Below are positions 1-4,955 of a stretch of DNA of 6,578 bases, piece after piece; within the stretch, counting starts at the first letter, position 1, and each line of letters begins with the position of its first letter. The notes under the pieces were generated by a model. It worked only from the letters and a program-made list of their open reading frames with translations, was not told the origin of the DNA and did no database searches. The stretch comes from Thiotrichaceae bacterium (GTDB taxonomy: Bacteria; Pseudomonadota; Gammaproteobacteria; Thiotrichales; Thiotrichaceae). The DNA lies in NCBI GenBank assembly GCA_027030285.1, contig JALVFC010000557.1, forward strand, positions 1 through 6,578, read 5' to 3'. The translations under genes were made by a program, and so were the position numbers.

Positions 1-2
1 AA

Positions 3-44
3 GAAGATCTGCAACAGCTTTTATTATCAGCAGGGTTACTTTAA
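3..44 (+). CDS. Possible 3' end of an upstream gene (partial)
   Basis: The frame starting at base 3 is open from the window edge to a TAA at 42-44 and reads EDLQQLLLSAGLL, which looks like an amphipathic C-terminal tail. The other two frames close at 48 and 54, so the frame choice is a judgement. In E. coli the gene before glyW is pgsA, but this tail does not resemble the end of PgsA as I remember it, so no product is named. Fourteen codons cannot prove a gene. Confidence 0.22.
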   Translation, partial: EDLQQLLLSAGLL

Positions 45-104
45 GCTAATTTGAACGTTTGAAGTGGTCGCTGCCAGACGGTAAAAAAAATCAGAAAAAC
101 AGTG

Positions 105-133
105 TTGACACATCCAGACTGCGACTCTATTAT
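105..133 (+). promoter_or_regulatory. Sigma70-type promoter of tRNA-Gly
   Basis: A perfect -35 box TTGACA (105-110) is separated by exactly 17 nt from a -10 box TATTAT (128-133). The bases after the -10 box are GC-rich (GCGCCTC), a discriminator type known from stable-RNA promoters under stringent control. The expected transcription start is near 140, about 18 nt before the tRNA. The A-rich stretch at 82-100 could act as an UP element. Stringent control is inferred from the discriminator alone. Confidence 0.82.
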
Positions 134-157
134 AGCGCCTCTGTTACACAGACTGAT

Positions 158-233
158 GCGGGAATAGCTCAGCTGGTAGAGCACAACCTTGCCAAGGTTG
201 GGGTCGCGAGTTCGAATCTCGTTTCCCGCTCCA
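158..233 (+). tRNA. tRNA-Gly (anticodon GCC)
   Basis: This is a 76-nt cloverleaf with encoded CCA at 231-233. The acceptor arm GCGGGAA (158-164) pairs with TTCCCGC (223-229), and the discriminator base is T230. The anticodon stem CAACC/GGTTG encloses loop TTGCCAA, with anticodon GCC at 191-193, reading GGC and GGU codons. The T arm contains TTCGAAT. It is the first gene of a Gly-Cys-Leu tRNA group in the same order as E. coli glyW-cysT-leuZ, it has its own promoter, and a terminator follows 5 nt later. Confidence 0.97.
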
Positions 234-238
234 AATTC

Positions 239-267
239 AAGGCCTCGACTGTCGAGGCCTTTTTTGT
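239..267 (+). terminator. Intrinsic terminator after tRNA-Gly
   Basis: A perfect 10-bp stem, AAGGCCTCGA (239-248) with TCGAGGCCTT (252-261), closes a 3-nt loop and runs into a T tract (260-265). This is a textbook rho-independent terminator. It implies that tRNA-Gly can be transcribed as a separate unit and that tRNA-Cys needs read-through or its own promoter. Confidence 0.85.
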
Positions 268-417
268 TTCCAGTAGTTACTAGTTTTCTGGTTTCGTACG
301 TGCAAGCTTCAGCCGCAAATTTGAAGGCCACTATTGCCCTGGAATACACCTGATAAACTGTAGTGAGGTGCAATCTGAGTAGTTATGAAAAAACTATTAA
401 TCCATAAAAACTGATGG

Positions 418-423
418 TATGAT
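418..423 (+). promoter_or_regulatory. Possible -10 box upstream of tRNA-Cys
   Basis: TATGAT lies 30 nt before tRNA-Cys, the right distance for a tRNA promoter located after the tRNA-Gly terminator. No good -35 box is present 16-18 nt upstream (the bases there read TATTAA or similar), so the call is weak. The rest of 268-453 shows no gene that I can support. Confidence 0.3.
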
Positions 424-453
424 TCACACCCTTCTAGCAATAGCAGAATAAAA

Positions 454-527
454 GGCTGAGTTGCAGAGTGGTTATGCAGCGGTTTGCAAAACCGTTTACC
501 TCGGTTCGATTCCGGGCTCAGCCTCCA
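454..527 (+). tRNA. tRNA-Cys (anticodon GCA)
   Basis: This is a 74-nt cloverleaf. The acceptor arm GGCTGAG (454-460) pairs with CTCAGCC (517-523). The discriminator is T524, the U73 identity base expected for cysteine tRNA, and CCA is encoded at 525-527. The anticodon loop TTGCAAA has GCA at 486-488. The T arm carries GGTTCGATTCC. It is the second gene of the Gly-Cys-Leu group and is probably co-transcribed with tRNA-Leu, since no convincing terminator separates them. Confidence 0.97.
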
Positions 528-580
528 TTTTTTACCTCCTCAAGCAAGTCACGTTGAGGAAAAAATTCAGTCAGGTCACT

Positions 581-627
581 CAAGACAGTAACAATAAGTA
601 AGACCATCTATTTATGCCCAGGTGGCG
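581..627 (+). repeat. 47-nt direct repeat, copy 1
   Basis: This stretch is identical over 47 nt to 669-715, with an offset of 88. The repeat covers the 35-nt leader of tRNA-Leu plus the first 12 nt of the tRNA itself (acceptor 5' strand and start of the D arm). Exactness suggests a recent tandem duplication or gene conversion. Confidence 0.95.
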
Positions 628-668
628 TTGTGGTAGACAGTAGGCTTGTCCTACCATGATTGAAGTGG
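616..668 (+). pseudogene. Truncated tRNA-Leu 5' fragment
   Basis: Twelve nt identical to the start of the intact tRNA-Leu (GCCCAGGTGGCG) are followed, after a short divergent patch, by TGGTAGAC, which matches the D arm of the intact gene. Similarity then ends, and the second repeat copy begins at 669. There is no anticodon arm with a proper loop, no T arm, no 3' acceptor strand and no CCA, so no functional tRNA can form. The remaining bases contain short inverted repeats (TGGTAG 631-636 with CTACCA 651-656, or GTAGG 640-644 with CCTAC 650-654) and could fold as a hairpin. The fragment is probably the relic of a partial tandem duplication. Confidence 0.7.
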
Positions 669-715
669 CAAGACAGTAACAATAAGTAAGACCATCTATT
701 TATGCCCAGGTGGCG
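669..715 (+). repeat. 47-nt direct repeat, copy 2
   Basis: This second exact copy of 581-627 is the one in front of and inside the intact tRNA-Leu gene. It supplies the leader (669-703) and the tRNA 5' end (704-715). Confidence 0.95.
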
Positions 716-790
716 AAATTGGTAGACGCAAGGGACTTAAAATCCCTCGGTAGAAATACCGTGCCGGTTCGATTCCGGCCCTGGGCACCA
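704..790 (+). tRNA. tRNA-Leu (anticodon UAA)
   Basis: This is an 87-nt class II tRNA with a long variable arm. The acceptor arm GCCCAGG (704-710) pairs with CCTGGGC (780-786), the discriminator is A787 as expected for leucine, and CCA is encoded at 788-790. The anticodon stem AGGGA/TCCCT holds loop CTTAAAA with TAA at 738-740, reading UUA (and UUG by wobble). The variable arm, around CGGTAGAAATACCG, and the T arm GGTTCGATTCC follow. It corresponds in type and order to E. coli leuZ. Confidence 0.97.
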
Positions 791-804
791 ATTTTGATAT
801 ACCG

Positions 805-842
805 AGAAATAAAGCCACGCTGCTTTGGATTCTTTTATTTCT
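805..842. terminator. Possible bidirectional terminator between tRNA-Leu and rluA
   Basis: A 9-bp perfect but AT-rich stem, AGAAATAAA (805-813) with TTTATTTCT (834-842), encloses a smaller alternative hairpin AAAGC (811-815) / GCTTT (822-826). T-rich runs follow on both strands. It sits between the convergent tRNA-Leu and rluA, where a shared terminator is expected. The low G+C of the outer stem makes the strength uncertain. Confidence 0.4.
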
Positions 843-860
843 TGTGTTTTTCTACAGTGA

Positions 861-1538
861 TTAAAAGTCTGCGTTGCAGACAGCATTTATTACCTCGCCC
901 GTAACAGGATGTGTAAAACTAATCTCCGTAGCATGCAGTAGCAGCCGCTCTGCCATCTCATAAACCTCCCGTGTAGCATACATATCACAACCTAGAATCG
1001 GATGTCCCATTTCACGACTATGGATACGTAGTTGGTGCGAGCGTCCAGTGATAGGTGTAAACAGAACCCGGGTTGTATTGGCCTGGATATCACGGTGCAA
1101 CACTTGATAAAGTGTCAATGCCCCCTTGCCGCTGGACTGACACACTTTTTGCAGAGGGCGTTTTGGCCAGTCAAAGATTAAAGGTAAATCCACCTTGCCT
1201 TCGTCCTTTTCCACCAAGCCATGCAAAATAGCTGTGTAGGTTTTATGTACTTTTCTGTCCTGAAACTGACGATTGATGTGTGCCAGTGCGGGTTTGTTAA
1301 GTGGAATGATCATAATCCCTGAAGTGTCCAGGTCCAGCCGGTGAGCTATTGATGCACCAGGATAATCTTCTACCAGTCTCGTAGCCACACTATCCCTGTT
1401 TAATGGATGACGACCTGGCACACTTAACAAACCATCTGGCTTGTTTATCAACAGCACATCATCATCCTGATACAAGATTTTGATCTCCTTGTTACATGGA
1501 GGCACGATATACGGCTTGGGCTGGTCTTGTATCATCAT
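861..1538 (-). CDS. rluA: Dual-specificity rRNA/tRNA pseudouridine synthase RluA
   Basis: The 225-aa product is close in length to E. coli RluA (219 aa) and resembles it along its whole length. RluA isomerises U746 of 23S rRNA and U32 of certain tRNAs to pseudouridine. Visible hallmarks are LYQDDDVLLINKPDGLLSVPGR (about residues 22-43), the catalytic motif HRLDLDTSG (66-74) with Asp69 as the likely nucleophile, and PITGRSHQLRIH followed by GHPILG in the C-terminal half. There is no N-terminal S4 domain, as in RluA and unlike RluB/C/D/E/F. Two ATG codons stand in tandem at the start (1538 and 1535), and neither has a clear Shine-Dalgarno sequence. The gene converges on tRNA-Leu and diverges from queA, so this part of the window is dominated by RNA modification. 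Confidence 0.93.
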   Translation of the reverse strand: MMIQDQPKPYIVPPCNKEIKILYQDDDVLLINKPDGLLSVPGRHPLNRDSVATRLVEDYPGASIAHRLDLDTSGIMIIPLNKPALAHINRQFQDRKVHKTYTAILHGLVEKDEGKVDLPLIFDWPKRPLQKVCQSSGKGALTLYQVLHRDIQANTTRVLFTPITGRSHQLRIHSREMGHPILGCDMYATREVYEMAERLLLHATEISFTHPVTGEVINAVCNADF

Positions 1539-1609
1539 GGTTTGAGTGTGTCAGGATATGGAAAACTGGCATAGGTTAAATGATTCCGTGGCTTTCTCCA
1601 AACAATGTT

Positions 1610-1768
1610 CGTAACAATTCAGGGTAACTGTATGTAAGGCAGTGAGCTATTGATATTAGGGCTTCGGCAGCAGGGATGTTGCCGCAGAGCTTACTTGAAT
1701 GTCTTTAACAGTGGCCCAAATAATCAATATCTTACCGCCTGCGCTGTTTATTACCCTGAGTAGTTACG
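1610..1768. mobile_element. MITE-like element (159 bp, long imperfect hairpin)
   Basis: The outer 18 bp at each end are inverted copies agreeing at 16 of 18 positions: left CGTAAC-AATT-CAGGGTAA (1610-1627), right reverse complement CGTAAC-TACT-CAGGGTAA (1768-1751). A second inverted block lies inside at nearly equal distance (1638-1654 against 1739-1723, 14 of 17 matches), and a central hairpin CGGCAGC (1665-1671) / GTTGCCG (1678-1684) completes a long folded structure. ATGTT occurs directly on both sides (1605-1609 and 1769-1773), as expected of a 5-bp target duplication. No ORF is present, so it would depend on a transposase elsewhere. It occupies most of the rluA-queA gap without touching the queA promoter. 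The family is not recognised. Confidence 0.72.
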
Positions 1769-1791
1769 ATGTTCAATATTTTGTAACCATA

Positions 1792-1820
1792 TTGAGAATA
1801 CATCCAGATTCCTCTATGCT
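1792..1820 (+). promoter_or_regulatory. Putative queA promoter
   Basis: TTGAGA (1792-1797) and TATGCT (1815-1820) are separated by exactly 17 nt, a good sigma70-type match. Transcription would begin near 1827, giving a leader of about 28 nt before the ATG at 1855. The promoter lies 19 nt beyond the right flanking repeat of the MITE-like element, so insertion would have left it intact. Such a short leader leaves no room for a riboswitch. Confidence 0.55.
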
Positions 1821-1854
1821 CGCTGTTCCCTGGTCCTGAGCATGCACAACCCTG

Positions 1855-2889
1855 ATGAAACTCTCTGATTTTTACTACGACCTGCCTACGGAGCTGATTG
1901 CACAGCAGCCGTTAGCAGAGCGTACTGCCAGTCGATTATTACAAGTGCATGGCGATCAACTGATGGATAGACAATTTTCCGATGTAGTGGAAATATTTCA
2001 GCCGGGCGATTTACTGGTCTTTAATAACACCCGCGTGATTCCTGCCCGCCTGCTGGGGCAAAAGGAAACAGGGGGTAAAGTAGAAGTTTTAGTGGAGCGG
2101 GTGCTGGATGAGCGGCAGGTGCTGGCACATGTGCGTGCCAATAAATCCCCTAAACCTGGTTCACTGCTATTCCTTGAAGATGCCATTGAAGTCGTAATGC
2201 TTGAGCGTGCTGGAGATTTGTTCAAGCTGGAATTTAGCATCAGACAACCACACCATACACTCTTTGATGTGCTGGAATCTTATGGGCATATGCCACTTCC
2301 ACCCTATATTGAACGTGCTGACGATGCCACTGACAGGCAGCGTTATCAAACAGTATTTGCGGATCGACCTGGTGCTGTAGCTGCGCCCACAGCAGGTTTG
2401 CATTTCGACAAGCCATTACTACAGGCATTGCAGGACAAAGGTGTTGAGACCGCAAAAGTTACCTTGCATGTAGGTGCCGGAACTTTCAAACCTGTCAAGG
2501 TTGAAGACTTGTCTCAGCATGTAATGCATGCTGAGTATGTAGAAGTTGGCAATGATACCTGCAAGCAGATTGCAGACTGTCGGGAGCGCGGAAACCGCGT
2601 GATTGCGGTAGGGACAACAACTGTTCGCTCCCTGGAGGCAGCCAGTCAAAAAAACGGTAAGCCAGAGGCTTTCTGTGGTGATACCAGGATTTTTATCAAA
2701 CCTGGATACCAGTTCCATGCGGTGGATAGCTTGATCACCAACTTCCATCTGCCAGGCTCAACCTTGCTAATGCTGGTAGCAGCTTTTGCTGGGTATGATG
2801 AAATCTTTAAGGCTTACCGTCATGCAGTGCAGCAACAGTATCGTTTTTTTAGCTATGGGGATGCTATGCTGTTAAGCCTCAAGAAATAA
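1855..2889 (+). CDS. queA: S-adenosylmethionine:tRNA ribosyltransferase-isomerase QueA
   Basis: The 344-aa cytoplasmic enzyme transfers and isomerises the ribosyl moiety of S-adenosylmethionine onto preQ1-modified tRNA (wobble position 34), forming epoxyqueuosine. It matches E. coli QueA (356 aa) throughout. Visible conserved blocks, in order, are FNNTRVIPARL (about residues 56-66), GHMPLPPYI, PGAVAAPTAGLHFD, TLHVGAGTFKPV, GTTTVRSLE, TNFHLPGSTLLMLVAAFAGY and the C-terminal YRFFSYGDAML. The start ATG gives the usual N-terminus (MKLSDFYYDLP). The Shine-Dalgarno sequence is weak. The neighbouring tgt gene, often next to queA in other bacteria, is not here: queA ends in a hairpin and faces an unrelated small gene on the other strand. 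Confidence 0.96.
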   Translation: MKLSDFYYDLPTELIAQQPLAERTASRLLQVHGDQLMDRQFSDVVEIFQPGDLLVFNNTRVIPARLLGQKETGGKVEVLVERVLDERQVLAHVRANKSPKPGSLLFLEDAIEVVMLERAGDLFKLEFSIRQPHHTLFDVLESYGHMPLPPYIERADDATDRQRYQTVFADRPGAVAAPTAGLHFDKPLLQALQDKGVETAKVTLHVGAGTFKPVKVEDLSQHVMHAEYVEVGNDTCKQIADCRERGNRVIAVGTTTVRSLEAASQKNGKPEAFCGDTRIFIKPGYQFHAVDSLITNFHLPGSTLLMLVAAFAGYDEIFKAYRHAVQQQYRFFSYGDAMLLSLKK

Positions 2890-2913
2890 GGATGGAATAA
2901 TTGCTCTTTTACA

Positions 2914-2939
2914 CTGTCCCTACCGTAGGATAGGGACAG
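2914..2939 (+). terminator. Strong hairpin after queA, possible terminator
   Basis: A 9-bp perfect stem, CTGTCCCTA (2914-2922) with TAGGGACAG (2931-2939), can be extended by two CC/GG pairs with a single bulged A, leaving a GTA loop. It lies 24 nt after the queA stop. The T tract (2955-2960) is about 15 nt away instead of adjacent, so this is not a canonical intrinsic terminator. It may be a transcript-end stabilising hairpin or a repeat-type palindrome instead. Confidence 0.5.
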
Positions 2940-3008
2940 GCTAGCAAGGATAGATTTTTTGATGCTAATCAAATATTGCAAATAATAACTAGAATAATAT
3001 TGATTGCC

Positions 3009-3197
3009 TTATTTGGTTTTCGCAACCGTGTTATTGTTAGCCACAGTATGTTGAGGAGCAACAACTTGTGTTTTAACAACCTTGTTGTGCTGACTGGCTT
3101 CAATCCTGGCTGTCTCTTTCGCTGCCAGTGCTGAGCCTAGCGCGATCAGAACAAATCCGAGTGTTATTGGGTCAGCAAAACCACGTATCTTTTTCAT
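3009..3197 (-). CDS. Small single-span membrane protein (62 aa), function unknown
   Basis: The 62-aa product begins MKKIRGFADPITLG, has one hydrophobic segment at about residues 10-26 (ITLGFVLIALGSALAA) and a polar tail rich in Val, Gln, Asn, Thr and Lys. It is probably a small inner-membrane protein with one span. A signal peptide cut near ALA/A is possible but less likely given the long, charged N-terminal region. Expression signals are good: an AGAGG Shine-Dalgarno sequence 8 nt before the ATG, and a perfect TATAAT -10 box 21 nt before it. It is divergent from the BTAD regulator and convergent with queA. I do not recognise a named family, and no function is claimed. Confidence 0.72.
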   Translation of the reverse strand: MKKIRGFADPITLGFVLIALGSALAAKETARIEASQHNKVVKTQVVAPQHTVANNNTVAKTK

Positions 3198-3218
3198 GAT
3201 AGTTACCTCTTCATTAAA

Positions 3219-3251
3219 ATTATAGAATGTTCGAAAAGTCAGACACTTTTC
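3219..3251 (-). promoter_or_regulatory. Promoter of the 62-aa gene with a dyad over its -35 region
   Basis: On the minus strand a perfect TATAAT (3224-3219) precedes the small gene. The position expected for a -35 box (about 3242-3247) has a poor consensus. Instead it is overlapped by a perfect 7-bp dyad, GAAAAGT (3233-3239), 5 nt, ACTTTTC (3245-3251). A weak -35 covered by an inverted repeat is the layout of a regulated promoter, perhaps bound by the divergent regulator or another factor. The -10 box is seen; the operator role is inference. Confidence 0.5.
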
Positions 3252-3256
3252 CCGTG

Positions 3257-3307
3257 CTCATCGTGTTTCAGGAGTACCTTCGGCAAGTTATTCCCGTCAC
3301 CGATGAG
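3257..3307. repeat. Inverted repeat upstream of the regulator gene
   Basis: CTCATCG (3257-3263) and CGATGAG (3301-3307) form a 7-bp perfect inverted repeat 37 nt apart, 22 nt before the leader ORF at 3330. Together with the nearby dyad at 3233-3251 it makes the divergent intergenic region rich in symmetry. It could be an operator or an RNA stem in the 5' leader. I found no convincing plus-strand -35/-10 pair in this gap. Confidence 0.35.
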
Positions 3308-3329
3308 TGTTTATACAGAGGAGACTACA

Positions 3330-3413
3330 ATGCATGCGTCAATGAATAGTCAAAGTATCCCTATCCCTGATTATGGGTTGGCGAGATGTGATGAAAAACA
3401 GACCACTGTTTAA
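3330..3413 (+). CDS. Possible 27-aa leader peptide overlapping the regulator start
   Basis: An ATG at 3330 follows a strong Shine-Dalgarno sequence (AGAGGAGA, 3317-3324, about 6 nt spacing) and opens a 27-codon frame (MHASMNSQSIPIPDYG, then LARCDEKQTTV) ending at TAA 3411-3413. It overlaps the start of the BTAD regulator in another frame. The regulator itself has no good ribosome binding site, so translation may be coupled through this ORF. Alternatively the gene originally began here and a one-base change near the A tract at 3394-3398 broke the frame, since DEK could run on into NRPLFKLTLFGGF. Which is true cannot be decided from one sequence. Confidence 0.4.
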   Translation: MHASMNSQSIPIPDYGLARCDEKQTTV

Positions 3414-4767
3414 ATTAACCTTGTTTGGTGGCTTTCGTCTGGTCGATAGCGATGGACAGCCACTTGCTCTGGGTGCGCGTAAATCCAAAGCACTATTGGC
3501 ATGGCTTGCTATCAACCCTGAGCGTGAACACCCACGAGAAAAACTGGCTGCTTTATTATGGCCGGATAGTGAAGAAGTCGCTGCCAGACACAGCTTGCGT
3601 CAGGCGCTTGCCGGACTTCGAAAGATTTTTCCTGTTGAGCTGGGTTTGTTAAATGCCAGCAAGGAATTTATCTCCCTGAATAGTGAATTGATGGCGATTG
3701 ATGTGCGCGAGTTTATCGCCTTGCTGGATAAAGGTGATGCTGATTCTCTTGATCAGGCAATTGAATTGTATTCGGGTGAGTTTCTGGAGGGCTGTAACCC
3801 GCATTCGGATATGTTTAATGAATGGGGTTTGACTTACCGCCATGATTTTAGTGAGCGGGCAGCAGTAGCAATAGAGACACGACTGTCGCAACGCATGGCA
3901 AGTGGGGAATACGAGCAGGCAGTGAATCTGGCCATGCGTTTGCTTGCAATTGATTCGGTGCGCGAGTCAGCCTACCGCGCCTTGATGGTGGCGCATTCGC
4001 AGTTAGGCAATCATGCTTCTGCACTGCGCTGGTACCGACGTTGCCAGCATGTCTTGTTGCAGGAGCTGGATGTTGCCCCGGATGAGGAGACTGAGGAAAT
4101 CTATCAATCATTGCTGTCAATGAGTCAAATGGATACTCCTGGGGCGGTTCTCAGGTCTGCCGATGATGAACAGCAGCAAGCTTTTCAGTATACAGATTCT
4201 ACAACGGTCTCACGCGATAATTATCGTGTTTTGTATCAGGTTGAAGCGGCGGTAGAGGGGATTCTGGATCATATCGGTGGACAGAGTTTTTTGATTCGTG
4301 GGGAAGCAGGCTCTTACAAATCGGTTTTGGCAACTGAAATTGAGTCATTGGCAAAATCGCATGGCTTCTTCTGTTGCCGCAAGAAGCTATCTGCAAAGGT
4401 CGATAACAATGATGAGGCTGTTTTAAAGGACTTGCTATCCAGCTTTTCATCCTGTCTGGCAAGATATTCTCAGCTGCCTGAGCAGCAGACCTCGTGCGAT
4501 GTGGCTTTACACAGCTCGCAGCCTGAAAGCGTTGAGATAATAAAACTGGTTCAGGCTGTTGCCAGTCACCAGCCCGTGTTATTGATCATTGAGCATATTC
4601 ATGAAAGCAGCATGGAAACATTGAATGTGCTGGCTGAGCTTATTTCAATAGCAGGAAATCACGCGATATTGCTATTGATGACTTCGCAATTTAAGGGTGA
4701 GGCACTTGACCCAGTATGGCGCGGGGCAATGCGTGGAGCGCCATTGACGACAATTGATATGTCCTGA
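3391..4767 (+). CDS. SARP/BTAD-type transcriptional regulator with shortened, degenerate ATPase domain
   Basis: With start ATG 3391 the product has 458 aa; ATG 3373 would add MGWRDV. I prefer 3391 because the family-like N-terminus PLFKLTLFGGFRL follows directly, but neither start has a strong Shine-Dalgarno sequence. Residues 1-98 fit an OmpR/SARP winged helix (ARKSKALLAWLAI, REKLAALLWPD, ARHSLRQALAGLRK). Residues about 105-245 fit a BTAD helical domain, ending WYRRCQHVLLQELDVAPDEE. Residues 275-458 resemble the AAA/STAND ATPase domain seen in larger regulators of this type. Its P-loop reads GEAGSYKS (304-311), lacking the Gly of GxGK, and the Walker B region ends LLIIEH (397-402) instead of with Asp. 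The protein stops soon after WRGAMRGAPLTTIDMS, where relatives, from memory, continue for hundreds of residues. DNA binding is likely; targets are unknown. Confidence 0.82.
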   Translation: MKNRPLFKLTLFGGFRLVDSDGQPLALGARKSKALLAWLAINPEREHPREKLAALLWPDSEEVAARHSLRQALAGLRKIFPVELGLLNASKEFISLNSELMAIDVREFIALLDKGDADSLDQAIELYSGEFLEGCNPHSDMFNEWGLTYRHDFSERAAVAIETRLSQRMASGEYEQAVNLAMRLLAIDSVRESAYRALMVAHSQLGNHASALRWYRRCQHVLLQELDVAPDEETEEIYQSLLSMSQMDTPGAVLRSADDEQQQAFQYTDSTTVSRDNYRVLYQVEAAVEGILDHIGGQSFLIRGEAGSYKSVLATEIESLAKSHGFFCCRKKLSAKVDNNDEAVLKDLLSSFSSCLARYSQLPEQQTSCDVALHSSQPESVEIIKLVQAVASHQPVLLIIEHIHESSMETLNVLAELISIAGNHAILLLMTSQFKGEALDPVWRGAMRGAPLTTIDMS

Positions 4768-4773
4768 TTGCTA

Positions 4774-4953
4774 TTATTTGCCAGCCCTGTATCCGCCACC
4801 ACCGATATAAACACCGCCATAACTACCTGCACGCACGCTTTTTTCCTGTTGCACAATGGTTACCTGTTTCATTCCTGTACCTACATCAAACCAGGTCAGT
4901 CCGGCAGCAGCTACGGTTAGCAAAGTGAAAATGAGAGTAAATATACGAGTCAT
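4774..4953 (-). CDS. Small glycine-rich membrane protein (59 aa) at the end of the DUF4178 operon
   Basis: An ATG at 4953 opens 59 codons to TAA at 4774-4776. The product starts MTRIFTLIFTLLTVAAAGL, a hydrophobic span or signal anchor at about residues 4-22, continues through a polar stretch with QQEKSVR, and ends GSYGGVYIGGGGYRAGK, rich in Gly and Tyr with a basic end. It starts only 2 nt after the stop of the zinc-ribbon DUF4178 gene and lacks a good Shine-Dalgarno sequence, so translational coupling is likely. Its stop is 6 bp from the stop of the convergent regulator. The family is not recognised; location next to two DUF4178 genes suggests it works with them in the membrane. Confidence 0.68.
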   Translation of the reverse strand: MTRIFTLIFTLLTVAAAGLTWFDVGTGMKQVTIVQQEKSVRAGSYGGVYIGGGGYRAGK

Positions 4954-4955
4954 GT

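Noticed and set aside
41..373. Open frames on both strands across tRNA-Gly (minus 41-373, plus 59-283)
   Set aside because: They run through the tRNA gene and its promoter and terminator, have no ribosome binding site, and their translations are of the kind produced by translated tRNA genes.
537..565. Hairpin TCCTCAA/TTGAGGA after tRNA-Cys as a terminator
   Set aside because: The stem is followed by A residues, not T, on the plus strand, and the T tract precedes it; it has a 10-nt loop and does not fit an intrinsic terminator on either strand.
710..904. 64-codon plus-strand frame starting inside tRNA-Leu
   Set aside because: It is translated tRNA sequence and terminator, and it overlaps the end of rluA antisense.
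1821..1854. A preQ1 riboswitch in front of queA
   Set aside because: The likely leader is about 28 nt and lacks the C-rich loop and A-rich tail that a preQ1 aptamer needs.
1998..2748. Several minus-strand frames antisense to queA
   Set aside because: QueA is conserved over its full length; these are shadow frames without ribosome sites or recognisable content.
2967..3005. AT-rich inverted repeat downstream of the 62-aa gene
   Set aside because: The stem is nearly all A/T with a bulge and an 18-nt loop, and no T tract follows on the minus strand; chance in AT-rich sequence is likely.
4659..4856. 65-codon minus-strand frame opposite the regulator end
   Set aside because: It overlaps both the regulator and the better-supported 59-aa gene in another frame, and it does not share the operon's tight junction.
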